From Pseudoscleropodium purum (Eukaryota > Streptophyta > Bryopsida > Hypnales > Brachytheciaceae), in assembly GCA_963969395.1 (NCBI GenBank), contig OZ017796.1:10666501-10730500 (forward strand): 64,000 bases of DNA. The letters are read 5' to 3'. A program made the translations under genes and the position numbers. Numbering within the stretch: the first letter of the stretch is position 1; every line of letters starts with the position of its first letter. Positions 1 to 11,993 of this stretch are shown here, piece after piece. A model generated the notes under the pieces. It saw only the letters and a program-made list of their open reading frames with translations. It did not search any database and was not told the DNA's origin.

Positions 1-660
1 AAATTTGCTAGTTTTGATCCCAAGTTAATGTTTTTTCAATGCATCTTTGGCATGAAACGAACATTCAATTTCAAAAGGCATTTCCGGTATTGAAGCCTTT
101 CCTCTTAAGACCAGAACAGAAACCTTGAACAAAATAAAGCATGGAACTCAATACGTCTTCATTTGATTTGAATTATTAGTGTTTCTGATTTTTTGCCAAT
201 GCAAGGTGTTCTTTCTCCTTTTATTTCATTAAAAGCCAATAAACTACAATCATTTTCTAAAATATATAATGATTGTAGTTCTAAGGGTGACCAACTTGTT
301 CCATGGATTCGTGAGAGAACAGAGGATGTGATATTGCAGAGGTGATATTACAGAGGTCTTATAATCGGTGGGTTTGCTCTCGCTGCACCCGGAGAAATTT
401 CTCTCTTTCACAACCCGGGTAGATGGGGCGATGCGAAGGGCTTGCAGTGGTGGAGACTATTTCTTGGGACCATCCGCTTCTGATTATGAGTTTTATGGGT
501 TGGTTTAGGGTTTAAGGGAAAGGCGACCGACCATCTACACAACATGGGACAATGCCAGATTAGTTAGGGTTAGTTGCGAGGTTTAAATTGGGGGCATGGT
601 CACGTGGATTGTGAGGAGGGAAGAATCATGAGGCTGCCTGTAGTGGTTCAGGAAGAAAAA
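1..660 (+). promoter_or_regulatory. Upstream region of DPH2
   Basis: No coding region is visible. The DNA becomes less AT-rich from about position 300 toward the gene. A first telomere-like stretch (TTTAGGGTTTAAGGG) lies near 503-517 and a TAGGGTTAG near 565. No convincing TATA box was found, as is common for plant housekeeping genes. The first 300 bases could be the downstream flank of a gene outside the window, but nothing shows this directly. Confidence 0.45.
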
Positions 661-696
661 TATTGAAGTGTGATTTTGGGTTTCCGTGGTTTTGGA

Positions 697-724
697 TTTT
701 AGGGTTTTAGGGTTTAGGGTTTTA
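697..724 (+). promoter_or_regulatory. Cluster of telo-boxes in the DPH2 leader
   Basis: Three overlapping TAGGGTTT units (reverse complement AAACCCTA) lie 40-65 bases before the DPH2 start codon. In plants, telo-boxes are typical of promoters and 5' leaders of translation-related and ribosomal-protein genes. That fits a gene whose product modifies elongation factor 2. The motif is seen directly; its regulatory role is inferred. Confidence 0.6.
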
Positions 725-761
725 AGGTTTCATCTTCCAAGGCTTCCTTCGTGTATTCGCA

Positions 762-3580
762 ATGGATTTGAGTCCAGTGGAGCTATACGACATCTTGGCC
801 ACAGCGACGTACATTCTCGATCGTGGATTTACTCGCGTTGCGCTCCAATTCCCGGACGATCTCTTGGGAGCCAGTGTTGAAGTCACGTCGTTGCTTCGTT
901 CTGCTCTGTCACGACACGATGTCAATCTCTATGTTATGGCTGATACGACCTACGGCAGTTGCTGTGTCGATGAGGTAGCGGCAGCTCACGTGGACGCCCA
1001 GTGCGTTATTCACTACGGTCACGCATGTCTTAGCCAAACATCGCGTCTGCCAGTGTTTTTTGTGTTTGGCCGAAACCGAATCAACAACTATCATTGTAGC
1101 AAAGAGATTTTGAGGTTCTGTTCTTGCCGGAATCAACCACTCCTTGTTCTATTTGCATTGGATTACGCACACGCAATTGAGGGCATCAAAGGTGAGGTGG
1201 AAGCGTGTAGAGATGCCGGCGTCGTTGTATTTGCTGAGGTTCCCAAACGTGAAATGGAGCCTCTTCGAAGTAAACAGTCGGGTACTGGTTCCCAGGAGCA
1301 GGTTACTTCATGTTTCCACGGGGCTTGTAATGGGAGTCAAGTGAAATCTGGATGCTCTACATGTTCGGGTGCTACCTTTCAGGATCCGGTTATCTCTTCT
1401 GAGAAAGAAATGAAGCAAGAAAGGGTGGAAACTTCGCAACCCGGTGAGAGTATAGGGGGACTCAAATGGTCTTTGCCGAAGGACGTGACCATGGAAGACG
1501 TTGCAATTCTTTGGATTGGGGATGAAGGAGCTGCACTTACAAACTTATTGTTGACGCATAGCAAGAATACTATTGTCAGGTAGTCCATGCCTTAAACCCT
1601 AATTTCTAAGCATTCCAGGTCTGTTTGATACTTGTGAGCTGAGAAAGGTACACTGATTTATTCCATCAGTGCGTGGGAGACTAATTTACCAAAGTGCCAC
1701 TCCTTTACATTACTGCACGCTGAAATATTATACTGTATTTTACTAACGGTAATTCAATAGAACTTTATAGTGACACCAATTTTGCGCCCTCACGAATAGG
1801 ATATATCCGTGTAGTTGATTGCGTGGGCACTATCCAAGTGGTGTGGTTTTTTTATTTGAAAATGTTTGGAAGACCTTTCTGATTTTAGTAAAGTTGCAGT
1901 TTGTTACATGTTCTAGTGTAAAACTTAAGTGTCTGCGAGACTGATGTATGTGCATTCGTTTTTTAAGGTACAATGCAGAGGATGAAGTGCTGGTGGAGAA
2001 TCTGCCAAGCAAGAGCAAGGATCTGATGCGTAGGTTCTATCTAGTTGAACGTGCGAAAGAGGCAAGCATCGTTGGGATTGTGGTTGGCACGCTGGGTGTT
2101 GCTGGGTACAATGAGGCAATTCAGCGTGTTCGAGAGATAGTCACATCTGCAGGTCGGCAGTACTTGTTATACTGCATCTGTGTTTGTGAGCATTAACTTG
2201 ACAATTAGCTGATTATTTTATGTGTAGTTACCTTAATTTCTTGGAAGGAATGTGTGAGTTTTTTTGGCTTGTTTATGTTACTTAGGACGCTTGTAAACAG
2301 CAAAGTGCGTGTGCTACGAATAGAGTTCACTTTCAAAGCTAATAGTCTATCATAGTAACATTGAATACGCATTTCTATCGTTTAATAATGTAGGCTACGA
2401 TTTCGTCTCTCCGTTGGTGCATCTTGTTACCTTTCTTGAATATTCCTGAATGATTTATTTCAACTCCTGTAGATGTGGAAGCAATCACTTTTGGCCATTT
2501 GAGCACTTAGGAGGGCAGTGACTCTGATTAGGATTTTGGATTTGCTTTCTGAATGGGTAATATGCATTGCAGGAAAAAAGTCATACACGATGCTCATGGG
2601 CAGACCCAATCCAGCGAAGCTGGCAAATTTCCCCGAGTGTGATGTATTTGTACTTGTGGCATGTTCCCAAACAGTACTTCTGGATAGTAAAGAGTACCTC
2701 GCTCCTCTGATCACGCCCTTCGAGGCAGAATTGGCTTTTGTCGAAGGAAGAGAATGGACTGGAGCCTTTAATCTGGAATTGGATCAGCTGCCAAAGCCAG
2801 GGGAAGAACCAGTGCACACTGTAGACGAAGCTTGCACTTCAATATCAGGTGTGCCACTTGTGACCTTGTGTGTTCGCTTTTCATAAAAAATCGAGTTGCA
2901 TTGTAGATGGGCAACGTGCACTTCATCCAGTAATGTGCAATTTGAGGGTAAGCTTTATATAAGTTTGTAGTACTAACAGGAATGCAACTTCTATTCTATG
3001 CAAATTTCCTCTCCATGTAATCTTAACCCTTATAGTGACAAGTAGATAAAGAACTACTTGACACTACTATAAAGAACTATTCAATTGACCTTATTTTGAA
3101 AAAGGTAACCCAGATGGGGCCAAAACTTATGCCACGAGAATCACTGAAGAACATTGCACGGTTTGGTCAAAAAATAAATAAAAGTGAACAAAAGAATGTC
3201 CCCAATGACCCACTCAAAGGGCTAAAAATAAACTGATGGCAGGTTGGGATATCCAGATATTGATGATTGAAGGGTGGGATTTCTTGTCTGCAGATGAAAA
3301 CGGTGACGAAAGCGTTTCAAGAGCAATCACTCTTTCAGAAGCATCAGAACGTGCTCTGCAACTACGTCCTCCATCCTCGTTGGCTGTGGCTAGTTCTGGC
3401 CGTAGAAGCACGGGAGTCACGTCAAGCTCAGAGTACTTAGCTCTCCGCAGCTACCAAGGCTTGGAAATACACAATTCCGAAGCAGACAAGGACACTGATT
3501 CTGTTCCTGCTAGTTATGAAGTGGTGGAGGGACGAACTGGACGAGCAGCAGGATACATCGATGAAGCTGCAAGTAGGTAG
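762..3580 (+). CDS. DPH2: Diphthamide biosynthesis subunit DPH2 (4 exons)
   Basis: Likely the DPH2 subunit of the 2-(3-amino-3-carboxypropyl)histidine synthase. With DPH1 it transfers an aminocarboxypropyl group from S-adenosylmethionine to a histidine of eEF2, the first step of cytosolic diphthamide formation. Exons are 762-1579, 1968-2152, 2573-2848 and 3294-3580. All introns are GT-AG and the joins keep frame, giving 521 residues, close to plant DPH2 length. The N-terminal domain has QFPDDLL (about 29-35) and the first Fe-S region YGSCCVDE (64-71, Cys67/Cys68). HYGHAC follows (84-89, Cys89). The third-domain block MGRPNPAKLANFPECDVFV (343-361) precedes VACSQT (Cys365), and the C-terminus is GRTGRAAGY. 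Residues about 170-250 form a low-complexity insertion. The ATG at 762 opens the conserved N-terminus. Exons have balanced composition, unlike the AT-rich surroundings. Assignment is from remembered family motifs and is strong; splice sites are by inspection. Confidence 0.93.
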
Positions 3581-3878
3581 CAGACATTGTACTCTTTGCA
3601 AAACATGATAGCATGCTTGATTTTTCTTTGCATGCTTTCCACACTAGGAAGAGATATTTTGTATACTAAGGTGAACTCGAGATTACGGTATATACACCCA
3701 AATGCAACAGATTCGTTGGATCTCAGACTTAAGGAATCGTGTTGAGGGGAATTACTGGCATAGCAAACCTGAGAGAAAGTTAGAGAAGTGGGTTCCGGAA
3801 ATTTGAGCCACGAAGAATTTACTAAGTATATTCAAAGTTCAGATCATAGGGAACCAAGCATATTACCCTCAGTCTGCC
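3581..3878 (+). other. DPH2 3' flank / probable 3' UTR
   Basis: The stop codon is at 3578-3580. No canonical AATAAA is visible, which is common in plant 3' ends. The sequence runs to the TTAA that starts the first mobile element at 3879, so the transcript probably ends here. Nothing else is recognised. Confidence 0.4.
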
Positions 3879-4599
3879 TTAACCCTATAAAGACGCTGTA
3901 GACACCAAGTGTCCGATGGATGACTTCACCTGAGACTGTAGTATGGGAAAAAACGTTTTTTCATCGCTTTTTTTTGGAAGTTGCTCCAGTACATTTTCTG
4001 TGAAGTGCAAATTCCCTCATTATGGTATTATTGGCTTTTTTAAAGAAGAAGATGCTAAATCCACAAATCATCCTTGTAGTGTATTTTGATCATTTTTTGT
4101 TATTTACTCTTGATGTGAATTTTAGCCATAAGAATGATATTTTTTTGAATTTGAGTCCAATGATTGAAATGAAGCTTATTAAGTTTCTACTCCAATTGGA
4201 AATTTTGAAAAATTTGTAAATTTCAATATTTTATAGTAATATGAACTTTAAGCCTATAACTATGGTTTGTTGATTTTTTAATTTCAGAGTGACTATAACT
4301 TTGGTTTATACCATGATGTTATACACTATGATATACATCTATGGTGAAAATTTCAGATTTTTTGAATATATTTTGTGTTTGATATGAATTTTTATTATTT
4401 TTTTCAAGAACTTCAAAATAATTTCAATTTTTTTTTAAATATTTGAAAATTATATGACTTGTAGTAGAGACATGATTTCATCTTTGAAAAATAAATATAA
4501 ATTTTTTTATTCATATCTAGTTGCAAAATGGAGACAAATAGGTTAGAGCAATGGATAGTGAAGTTTGAATTTATGGTCATTGGTCCATTCTAGGGTTAA
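3879..4599 (+). mobile_element. TTAA-flanked non-autonomous element, family C copy 1
   Basis: The element starts TTAA-CCCTATAAAGACGC and ends CCATTCTAGGG-TTAA, so a TTAA stands at both ends and the outer 9-12 bases are inverted. The inner part (about 4015-4560) is homologous to 11460-11960, including the stretch aaagaagaagatgc and the later 'tactcttgat' block. It contains only a short open frame that I take to be non-coding. The termini fit a piggyBac-type MITE. Function beyond mobility is not indicated. Confidence 0.55.
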
Positions 4600-4698
4600 T
4601 TGAAAAACCTTGAAGCACAAATGCTTCAATTCTCATTAGTAACCTAAACCCTTAGTAGTTGCTTTACTCTCATTGATTACTTTCAAAAGCTTGTATTG

Positions 4699-5163
4699 AT
4701 TTTTACTCCTAAACGTTCATGACTATGTTTTACAAAAAATAAACTTCAAAAAGTTGTCATTTCTAATGCAAAGAGCTATAATGAAATTTTTTTTTTTTTT
4801 TTTTTTCATATTGAGTTATAAGATCTCATACAAGACATGTATAAAAATTTGTGGAAAAAAATTCCTACACTTTGACTATGTAGATTGTAGAAAATAGCGC
4901 TCAAAGTAGAAAAGAAAAGATTCTTTCTACCTTTTATAACTAGGATTTTAGACTTTGAATCCCCTTAACTTTTTTGCACTAAAGAGTTTTGAGGTTTAAA
5001 TCTTTATTACGGGGAATTGAATTGAAAATCTAGAAAAAAAATTCATTTTTTTCAAAATAATTTTCATCTTTAAATAAATTGTTATGTAGAAGTAATATAA
5101 GATGGAAGGAAAAATTACATACTAATAGTTCTAAAATAGAATTGATATACTAGTATCAATTCA
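4699..5163 (+). mobile_element. Family D element copy 1, left part (interrupted by B)
   Basis: The start is an eroded TTTACTCCTAAACGTTCATGACTATG, matching the TTAACCCCTAAAG...TTGACTATG start of families A and D. The interior aligns with 12000-12400 (family D copy 2). The homology stops at 5163, where element B is inserted at TTAA, and resumes at about 6928. The right part runs to roughly 7200, where no clear terminus remains. Confidence 0.5.
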
Positions 5164-6927
5164 TTAACCTTTAAATGCCCAAGCAACCATACATGGTTGA
5201 TCTTATATTTTAAGCTCATTTTGGAATGGGCATTTAAATTTGTTTGACTGTTTAAAAAAAAATTGGGGTAGTTTTTAGTGTTAACTATTGAAAACTTTCA
5301 TTTTTCATTGAAAAAGGTACATATTTGATTGTTGAAAGGTCTCTAAAGCCATATATATCCATTAGTGAAAGAGTAAAACTTGCTAATTTTACTTCATTTC
5401 CTAATTTTGAGCAATTTCACTTGATTTGAGATCTAAAAACTTGTATTTATCCATTTGCTTTGAAAATGGTCCCAAAGGAAAGAAAAAAGTGTTTTCATGA
5501 TTTTCATGATTGAAAATTGAAACAAAAAAGTGTTGATTTGGAGTTACTTGTGATTTTTACTTATAAAAAAAAATTGGATTTCAACAATTGCAAGGTGGAT
5601 TGTGTAATGAGTTTACCCCTCACTGTCCAAGGCCGTTTTGGATTCCCAAATATTAGTGCTTTTGAAGTGATATAGATGTAAATGTCTCTAAGTTATAAAG
5701 ATCTTAACTGTACAATCTTGTAAAGAACATATTGTAGATGGAGTGATACATATTTGGAGTCATTTGACCGTATAGATTGAAAGATTATAATGTTTTAGTG
5801 TTGAAAAAAGATACTAAAATTTTCCTAGCAACACACTTGGAGATGAATTTTGATTTCTAAACTTACCCAAATGAAAAAACTTGAAACTATAAAGTGATTC
5901 ACAACCAACATACATACACTTTGAAGAAAAAAAATATCAATAAAGTGACTCAATGTATTTGCAAAATGGCTTGCAAATGTCAAAAAATAGGTAAGAAAAG
6001 TTGTAGAAAACACATCTAAGGCTGAACCTCCTTCTACTAGAATGCTTCTCTGTCCCTCAGAACATCTTTTATTGATATGAAATTTTAGCCACACAAACTA
6101 GACTAGTATGTGCAACTTTTCCAAAAAAAACTATTGTAAACAAACACTTTATGAAGAAGAAACAAGCTGCCAAAGTTCGTAGTAATCCAAAAATGTCTTG
6201 ATTTTGAACTTCCAATTGCTTCCAAACATTCAAACAACTTAGATTTATATGAAAATTTTACCACAATAACTAAACTTTAAAGGAAACATAATCCAAATGT
6301 TTTTATTGAAAACAAACATTGGATGAAAGAAATACAACCCCCCAAAGTTTCAATCATCAAATGCAATTTGGTAGGCTCAAATTGAACTTAAAACTTTGAT
6401 TGGCTTCAAATTAATCAGTTAATCTCGGATAGATCTATTAATCTTATTACACAAACTAGAAGAGAGTGCAAATTTTCCAACAAGTTTTATTGAATTGAAA
6501 CATTGGGTGCAAAAATTACAACACCTTGAATTTGACTTGAAACTCTATGAGGACACTTTTGGTCCCCTTGGGCAGTGAGGGATTAATAGCTTTTCATGTG
6601 AAATTAAATTTTTTTAAAGTGAATTTTAGTGTGCTAACGCAATTTGTAGTTGTTCATATCACCTCCAATCCTAAAAAACTTTTATGTGCAAAATTTTAAA
6701 ACATTGCTAAAAATAGAAAACATGCATTTTTCTTGTTATAATCTCACAACTTTTATGCAATTTTGCACTCAAAATTGGTTTGTATACTAATAAGTAAGCT
6801 CTTTAAACATCCTTATAGTTAAATTTTGAAAAAGAAACAATTTGCTTCAATGGGTATAACTATAAGCCTATGCTATTTTTTTAATAGTCAAAACACACTT
6901 GAAAAGGCTTGGGCATTTAGGGGTTAA
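5164..6927 (+). mobile_element. TTAA-flanked element B, inserted in family D copy
   Basis: The left end is TTAA-CCTTTAAATGCCCAAGC. The right end is GCTTGGGCATTTAGGGG-TTAA. The ~17-bp terminal inverted repeats differ at only one or two bases. The flanks are two halves of another element (D1), so the insertion point and the TTAA duplication are supported independently. A further element (5612-6586) lies inside. The ORF at 5825-6094 on the minus strand has no recognisable domain and is probably chance. Confidence 0.65.
5612..6586 (+). mobile_element. Element E nested within B
   Basis: The left end TTTA-CCCCTCACTGTCCAAGG and right end CCTTGGGCAGTGAGGG-ATTAA form an inverted repeat of about 17 bases with few mismatches. 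The left duplication is eroded (TTTA for TTAA). Length is about 975 bp. Its interior is AT-rich, with repeated short blocks such as 'acaaccccccaaag' and 'acaacaccttgaa', and no coding potential. It is a third family with the TTAA-CCC terminus design. Confidence 0.55.
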
Positions 6928-7958
6928 TAGTCCTAATGGTCAAATTGTTGTGGAAAGTAATCTACACATGAAGGATGTTTAAGTTTTGAAAAATTGTAAA
7001 AATTGAATTTGGAAACTAATCCTATACTTTATTTTTTCACAATTATTCCCTAACTACTCACAATATGAAGCACTTCATAACTTTCATGTCACTTATTCAA
7101 ATGGAATGAGCCAAAGTTTTTTAGAAAGATGTAAATATACACTATAAGAAAAAAGAAACATATATTTTGACTATTTGAGGGGATTTTGTAGCTTAGAGTT
7201 GAGCATCTTGGGCTTTTGAGAGCACAATTTTTTCTCCTACATACCAAATGAAATTATAATTATATTCCTATAATAACAATATATTCTAGTTTATCTTGTT
7301 TATTTGTATGCAATAGCTTCTAGAAGTTTTCATGAAAAATAAATTCTTAAGTTGAGATTTTTTGTTTGAAGTAAAGATCAAGGATTTTTTGCTATCTTTT
7401 TTTAAAACATTTTTAGACTTCAGTGATGTTTAATATAAAATAATATGAGGTTGAAAATTGAAAATTTGTGTTGATGCGGAGGTAATTTAGCTAAAATTCA
7501 AAGCCTGAAAATTGGAAAAAAAAACTCAAGTGTTCAATTTCTTTCAAAAATATCATTGAGTGAACAAAGGCACTTGATCAGAAACAATGTTAAATTGCAA
7601 ATATATTGATTTATGAGAACTTCCCAATGAAATTTCTAAAAATGTATCAAACTCCTAACTATAACATTCCTAATACCACAGTCGGATCAAACAACATCAC
7701 TATAGCCAATAACACATTTTGAGTTGTTTGGAACTTTAGAAATCTGATTGTATCACTTGGCTTAACACTGATGCATCCTAAAATGTTTTTGGCTGCATCA
7801 AGCCAAAGAAATCCATGAAATGTACATGATAAAAATCTTAAATCCCTATAATTCTTTTGGTTTCTTTGACATATCTATGTATTTTTTTAATATTTAGAGA
7901 AATATTTGGCTTTTCAAATATGTAAACTATGTAAACTAGAAGAAATAATCATTGTATC
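6928..7958. repeat. Right part of family D copy 1, then unassigned AT-rich DNA
   Basis: From 6928 to about 7200 the sequence resumes family D; the block 'cataactttcatg...tcaaatggaatgagccaaag' aligns with 12545-12590. From 7200 to 7958 nothing beyond AT-rich sequence is recognised, and no gene. Confidence 0.4.
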
Positions 7959-8891
7959 TTAACCCTTAAAGGTTTCTGACTATGGTTTCATCCAAAATGC
8001 TTCAAAATTGCTATTTCTAGTGCAAGTACCAAATTTTTGAAAAGAATATTTTTGGACACATTTTACTATAGGATCTTGTAGTACACTAGTTTGAAAAGAT
8101 GTGGAAAAAATTTCTGAATTTTCCACCATGTAGATTGCAAGATATTAGCATTTGAATTGACAAAATTCATTTTTTTGGCCCTATGAAAAATTGGATAGTT
8201 GTTATTCATAAGGTCACATTTGTATGAAGAAATGTCCAAAATGGTGGTTACTCTTTGGATTCATTCTTTAAAGAAAGTTGGCTATTTGCTTGAAAATTTT
8301 TAAATGATTTGGAATTGTACAACATACAGGAAAAAATAGTAAGGAGAAAGAAGTAGAGAATGATTCAAAACACTAAATTGTTAAGATTTTAATTATGGAA
8401 TTGAAAAATGCCAATCCCAACGGTTGTAATGTTGTAATAAATAATGTGCATCCAAGGTTTTTATTTTTTTCAAAAATATTGAAAAATGAGTTAAATAGAG
8501 AAAATCAAAGTTTATTTTAAAGTAGAGATTCTATAACTACCCACAAACTAAAACTCCTCATCACATTCATCTCATTAATCAAAATGGAATAATTCAAATC
8601 TTTTTCTCTCTCTATATATAAATTTAGAAAATCAGTTTCAAAATTTTCTTTTCTTAAAAAGTGATTTTAAAGAATTTTTTGAGCTATCAGCACTTCAATG
8701 AAAATGACATATCATACAATAACTTTTGAACCATGTAGTCAAAAGTTATGAAAATTGTTGTGCCTTAAAGATATTCCTTAGGCACATATTGTGTGAAAAT
8801 TTCAAAGAAAAGAGGTAAAAATTTCGTTTGTAGTGAGTTGCCCAAAAATGCTATGTTCACCAAAAAGCATGTTCAGGGTTTTAGGGATTAA
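7959..8891 (+). mobile_element. Family A TTAA element, copy 1 (933 bp)
   Basis: It starts TTAA-CCCTTAAAGGTTTCTGACTATGG and ends GTTCAGGGTTTTAGGG-ATTAA. It aligns along its length with copies at 15303, 16652, 44550, 50776 and (reverse) 28879. Diagnostic internal blocks are 'ggatcttgtagta', 'gtagattgcaagatatt', 'aactacccacaaactaaaa' and 'aatggaat(g/a)attcaaa'. No open frame is shared between copies, so it is non-coding and non-autonomous. Confidence 0.7.
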
Positions 8892-11309
8892 AGTATCTTC
8901 TTGGCATCAACTACAAAATTTGTACTTTTGATTCCATAAAATATAGGAGACTTTAGAATATAGAATTAAAACACAAAAGAGTATTTTTTTTCTTTTCACT
9001 TATTAATCTTTTCTTAATGTAAAATCTTGGCTTAAAAATTCATGAAAGTTAGTTAGATTTTTTTCCCTTTGAAGATCATTTAAATTTCATTTCTAAATTA
9101 AGTTGATCGAATGTGTCTCATTTTCTAACCTTAGATTTTCTTGCACAACTATAAGAATTTTTTCTTGGATAAAGATCTTCATCAAAACCTCTAATACTAA
9201 AGAAATTGAATTTTTCTTAGAAAAAATCCAAAATTTCACACTCAAATCTACACATTTATATTAAAGACTACATTATGTACAACCATGTGATATAAAGAAC
9301 TAAAATTTAGACAATATTTAATTTAATTGTGAAACTAACAAATAATCTAACATTTGCCTTTAAAGTTTGCAACCTATAGCTTGACATAAATATAAAAATG
9401 TGGAATTTTAAACCTAATTCATGCAAATTTTCACCTTCATCACATTTAAATTGAGAGGTTGATGAATTTTATATTGTCATAAAAGTGAAGAAAAATCAGT
9501 GTAATATGAAAATAATAGAAAATTAAAAAAAAATCATATATAATCTATTTTATCCAAAAATCAATAAACTAATTTTGGTTCTATGAATTTTGGATTTTGA
9601 CAATTGAACTCATTTCAATTATTAATATTCACCTTGTTCACAATGAAAATTTAGACATGAATCTAATATATAATGTAGTAAATAGTCATTGATAAGCCTA
9701 TTTTTGATTGCATAGTACAAATATGAGACAATATTAAATTCATAGATACTCAATTAGTCTTATTTAATTCATTAGAAAAAATATGGAGTCTTGTCAAATT
9801 AATATTGCTTTTATTGTTTTTATACTTTGCACATTGTATTACAATTGTGAAGCAATAATATTTTGAAACATAATAATTCGCTACTATCCACTATTTGGGG
9901 ATACAAGTAGAGATGCTCTTATATTTTTTGAAGTAAGATGAAATTTCTTATATAAGTTTTAAACTATGTTCCTCTAAATCTCTAATAGGCCACATTGGAT
10001 GCGATAAGGTTGTCTCATTTCAACTAGAAGTGAGGTTTCTATTGTGGTTAACAAGTCTTTTCATAATTTGAAACTCTTATTAGTATAATATTTACACTCT
10101 ATAATCCCCCATGATATAGTGGTTAGATTCTCATTTATTCAAGAATAATAATTTTGAAGCCAATGGATGCATCTATGTATGAGCCACATGATCAAAATAA
10201 AATCATTCATACACGCTTGTAGTGGCCCTTATATCTTCCAAGTTTAGAGCCTAAAAACTAAAAAAATAGATGGTTTCTTCATTTGGACTCAAATAAATCC
10301 AAACTCTTGATCCAAAAATCTATAGAATTATATGGATCAAATTTCTTTATCCATTATCAATTTATCATGGTTTATATACTTAACACTACTTTGATTTATT
10401 ATGTTAGTGATTGTGACATCAATTTACAAAGTGACACTTTTTTTGCAATGACTTTAATACCATGCCTTCTCAAATAGAATAAATTAGTGTAGTGTCATTA
10501 GAGTGAATTTACACAATAAAAGTCTTTCTTGGAAAAGTTCTACAAATAGTCTTAAAGAATAGGGGGAGAATCTTTGCTCCAAATTTTTACCTTGATAAAA
10601 GTATAAAGACTTATTATTTACCACATGTTAGAAAAGATTGAAAATTTTAATTCATAATTGGAATCAAGGACCTAAAATTTCTACAAGATGCCACAAAATA
10701 CCACTGCAAAATTAGAAGGAGGTTGTTATTGCTATCCCCACATAGTGGAATAAAAAATTCTTCCTTTACAATAGATTGCTAGTAGCACTACTTGAGTACT
10801 TCACAAACTAATCAAACTTCATTAGTTTGTTATATAAAATCATATGATTCAAAAATTTATATTCTTTCTATATAATAACCTACAAATCAATTTATGTGAA
10901 TTCTTTAATTATTATAAACATCAAAATGGAATTTACATGATTTTCTTAAGTAATGACTTTGTAAAAATCACAATGATTATAGTAATATTTACAAATATTA
11001 CTCTTTTTTTCCTAAAAAACGAAGACAATAATGATAAACATCAAGGTACATTTGATGTAATTCTTGAAATCAAAGAAAGTAAAATCTAAAAGAATTATTT
11101 CAATATCCGTATATTTTTTGGTTTTGAGAAGTTACCTTTGAAAGACCACGAAGTTACCATTTCAATCATTTTAGAAATTTCAAAATGAAATAAAAAAATT
11201 TATATTATTTGAGCTACATATTATTAGTTGAGCTTAACAACATTTAAATAAAAAATTATTTGAAAAATTATGATTGACTTCAAAAATGCCCCACAAACTT
11301 GCAAAGTCC
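8892..11309. other. AT-rich stretch without recognisable gene
   Basis: Only short open frames occur and none shows a recognisable domain or plant codon bias. I saw no terminal repeats, RNA gene or splice-supported exon. Composition and style match the surrounding decayed transposon sequence. Confidence 0.5.
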
Positions 11310-11993
11310 TTTAACCTTAAAACAATGTAAATTAAAGACATTTTTTGTCCTTTCAATGATTTCAATAAAATTTTAGGATTTAAAAATAATAATTTTGCAT
11401 CCAATTTTTTAGAGGACTTGCTTGAGTGCATTTTAAGTGAATAGTATTGAATGTTTTTTCACTTTTGTATTATTAATTTATCCAAAGAAGAAGATGCATA
11501 ATCCAAATATTATTCTTGTGGGGTATTTTGGCCACTTCTTGTTCTGTACTCTTGATATAAATTTTAGCTATAAAAATGATTAAATTTGTTTTAAATCCAA
11601 CTAATAAAATGAATTTTATCAAGTACAATCTCTACTCCAATTAGAAAACTTGAAAAATTTGGTATTTTATTGAAATTTCAAACTTGGTCCTATAGCCATG
11701 TTTTTGGTAATTTTTTCATGATACAATAACTTTGGTTTATAATATGATGTTATACACCTTAAATTTTCAGAATTATTGAACATATTTTGTATTTGATATG
11801 AATTTTCTTCACTTTATCCTTAAAATATTAACAATAATTTGAAATTTTTATGACTCATAGAAGACATATGATTTCATCTTTGAAAAATAAAAATAATTTT
11901 TTTCATTCATGTATTTTTGCAAAATGAAAATAAATAGAGTGAAGGATTGATAGGCCTAAATCTGTATTCATAGATGTATCCTTTCAAGATTAA
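11310..11993 (+). mobile_element. Family C copy 2 (left end uncertain)
   Basis: From about 11410 the sequence aligns with family C copy 1 (3970-4590): 'acttgcttgagtgcattttaagtgaa', then 'aaagaagaagatgc', then the 'gtactcttgatataaattttagc' block. The right end TTAA (11990-11993) is shared with the next element. The left limit is placed at a TTTAACC near 11310 but is weak. Confidence 0.45.

Noticed and set aside
5825..6094. 89-codon minus-strand open frame with hydrophobic stretches
   Set aside because: It lies inside a TTAA element, has no recognised domain and AT-driven composition (Phe/Leu/Ile-rich by base bias).
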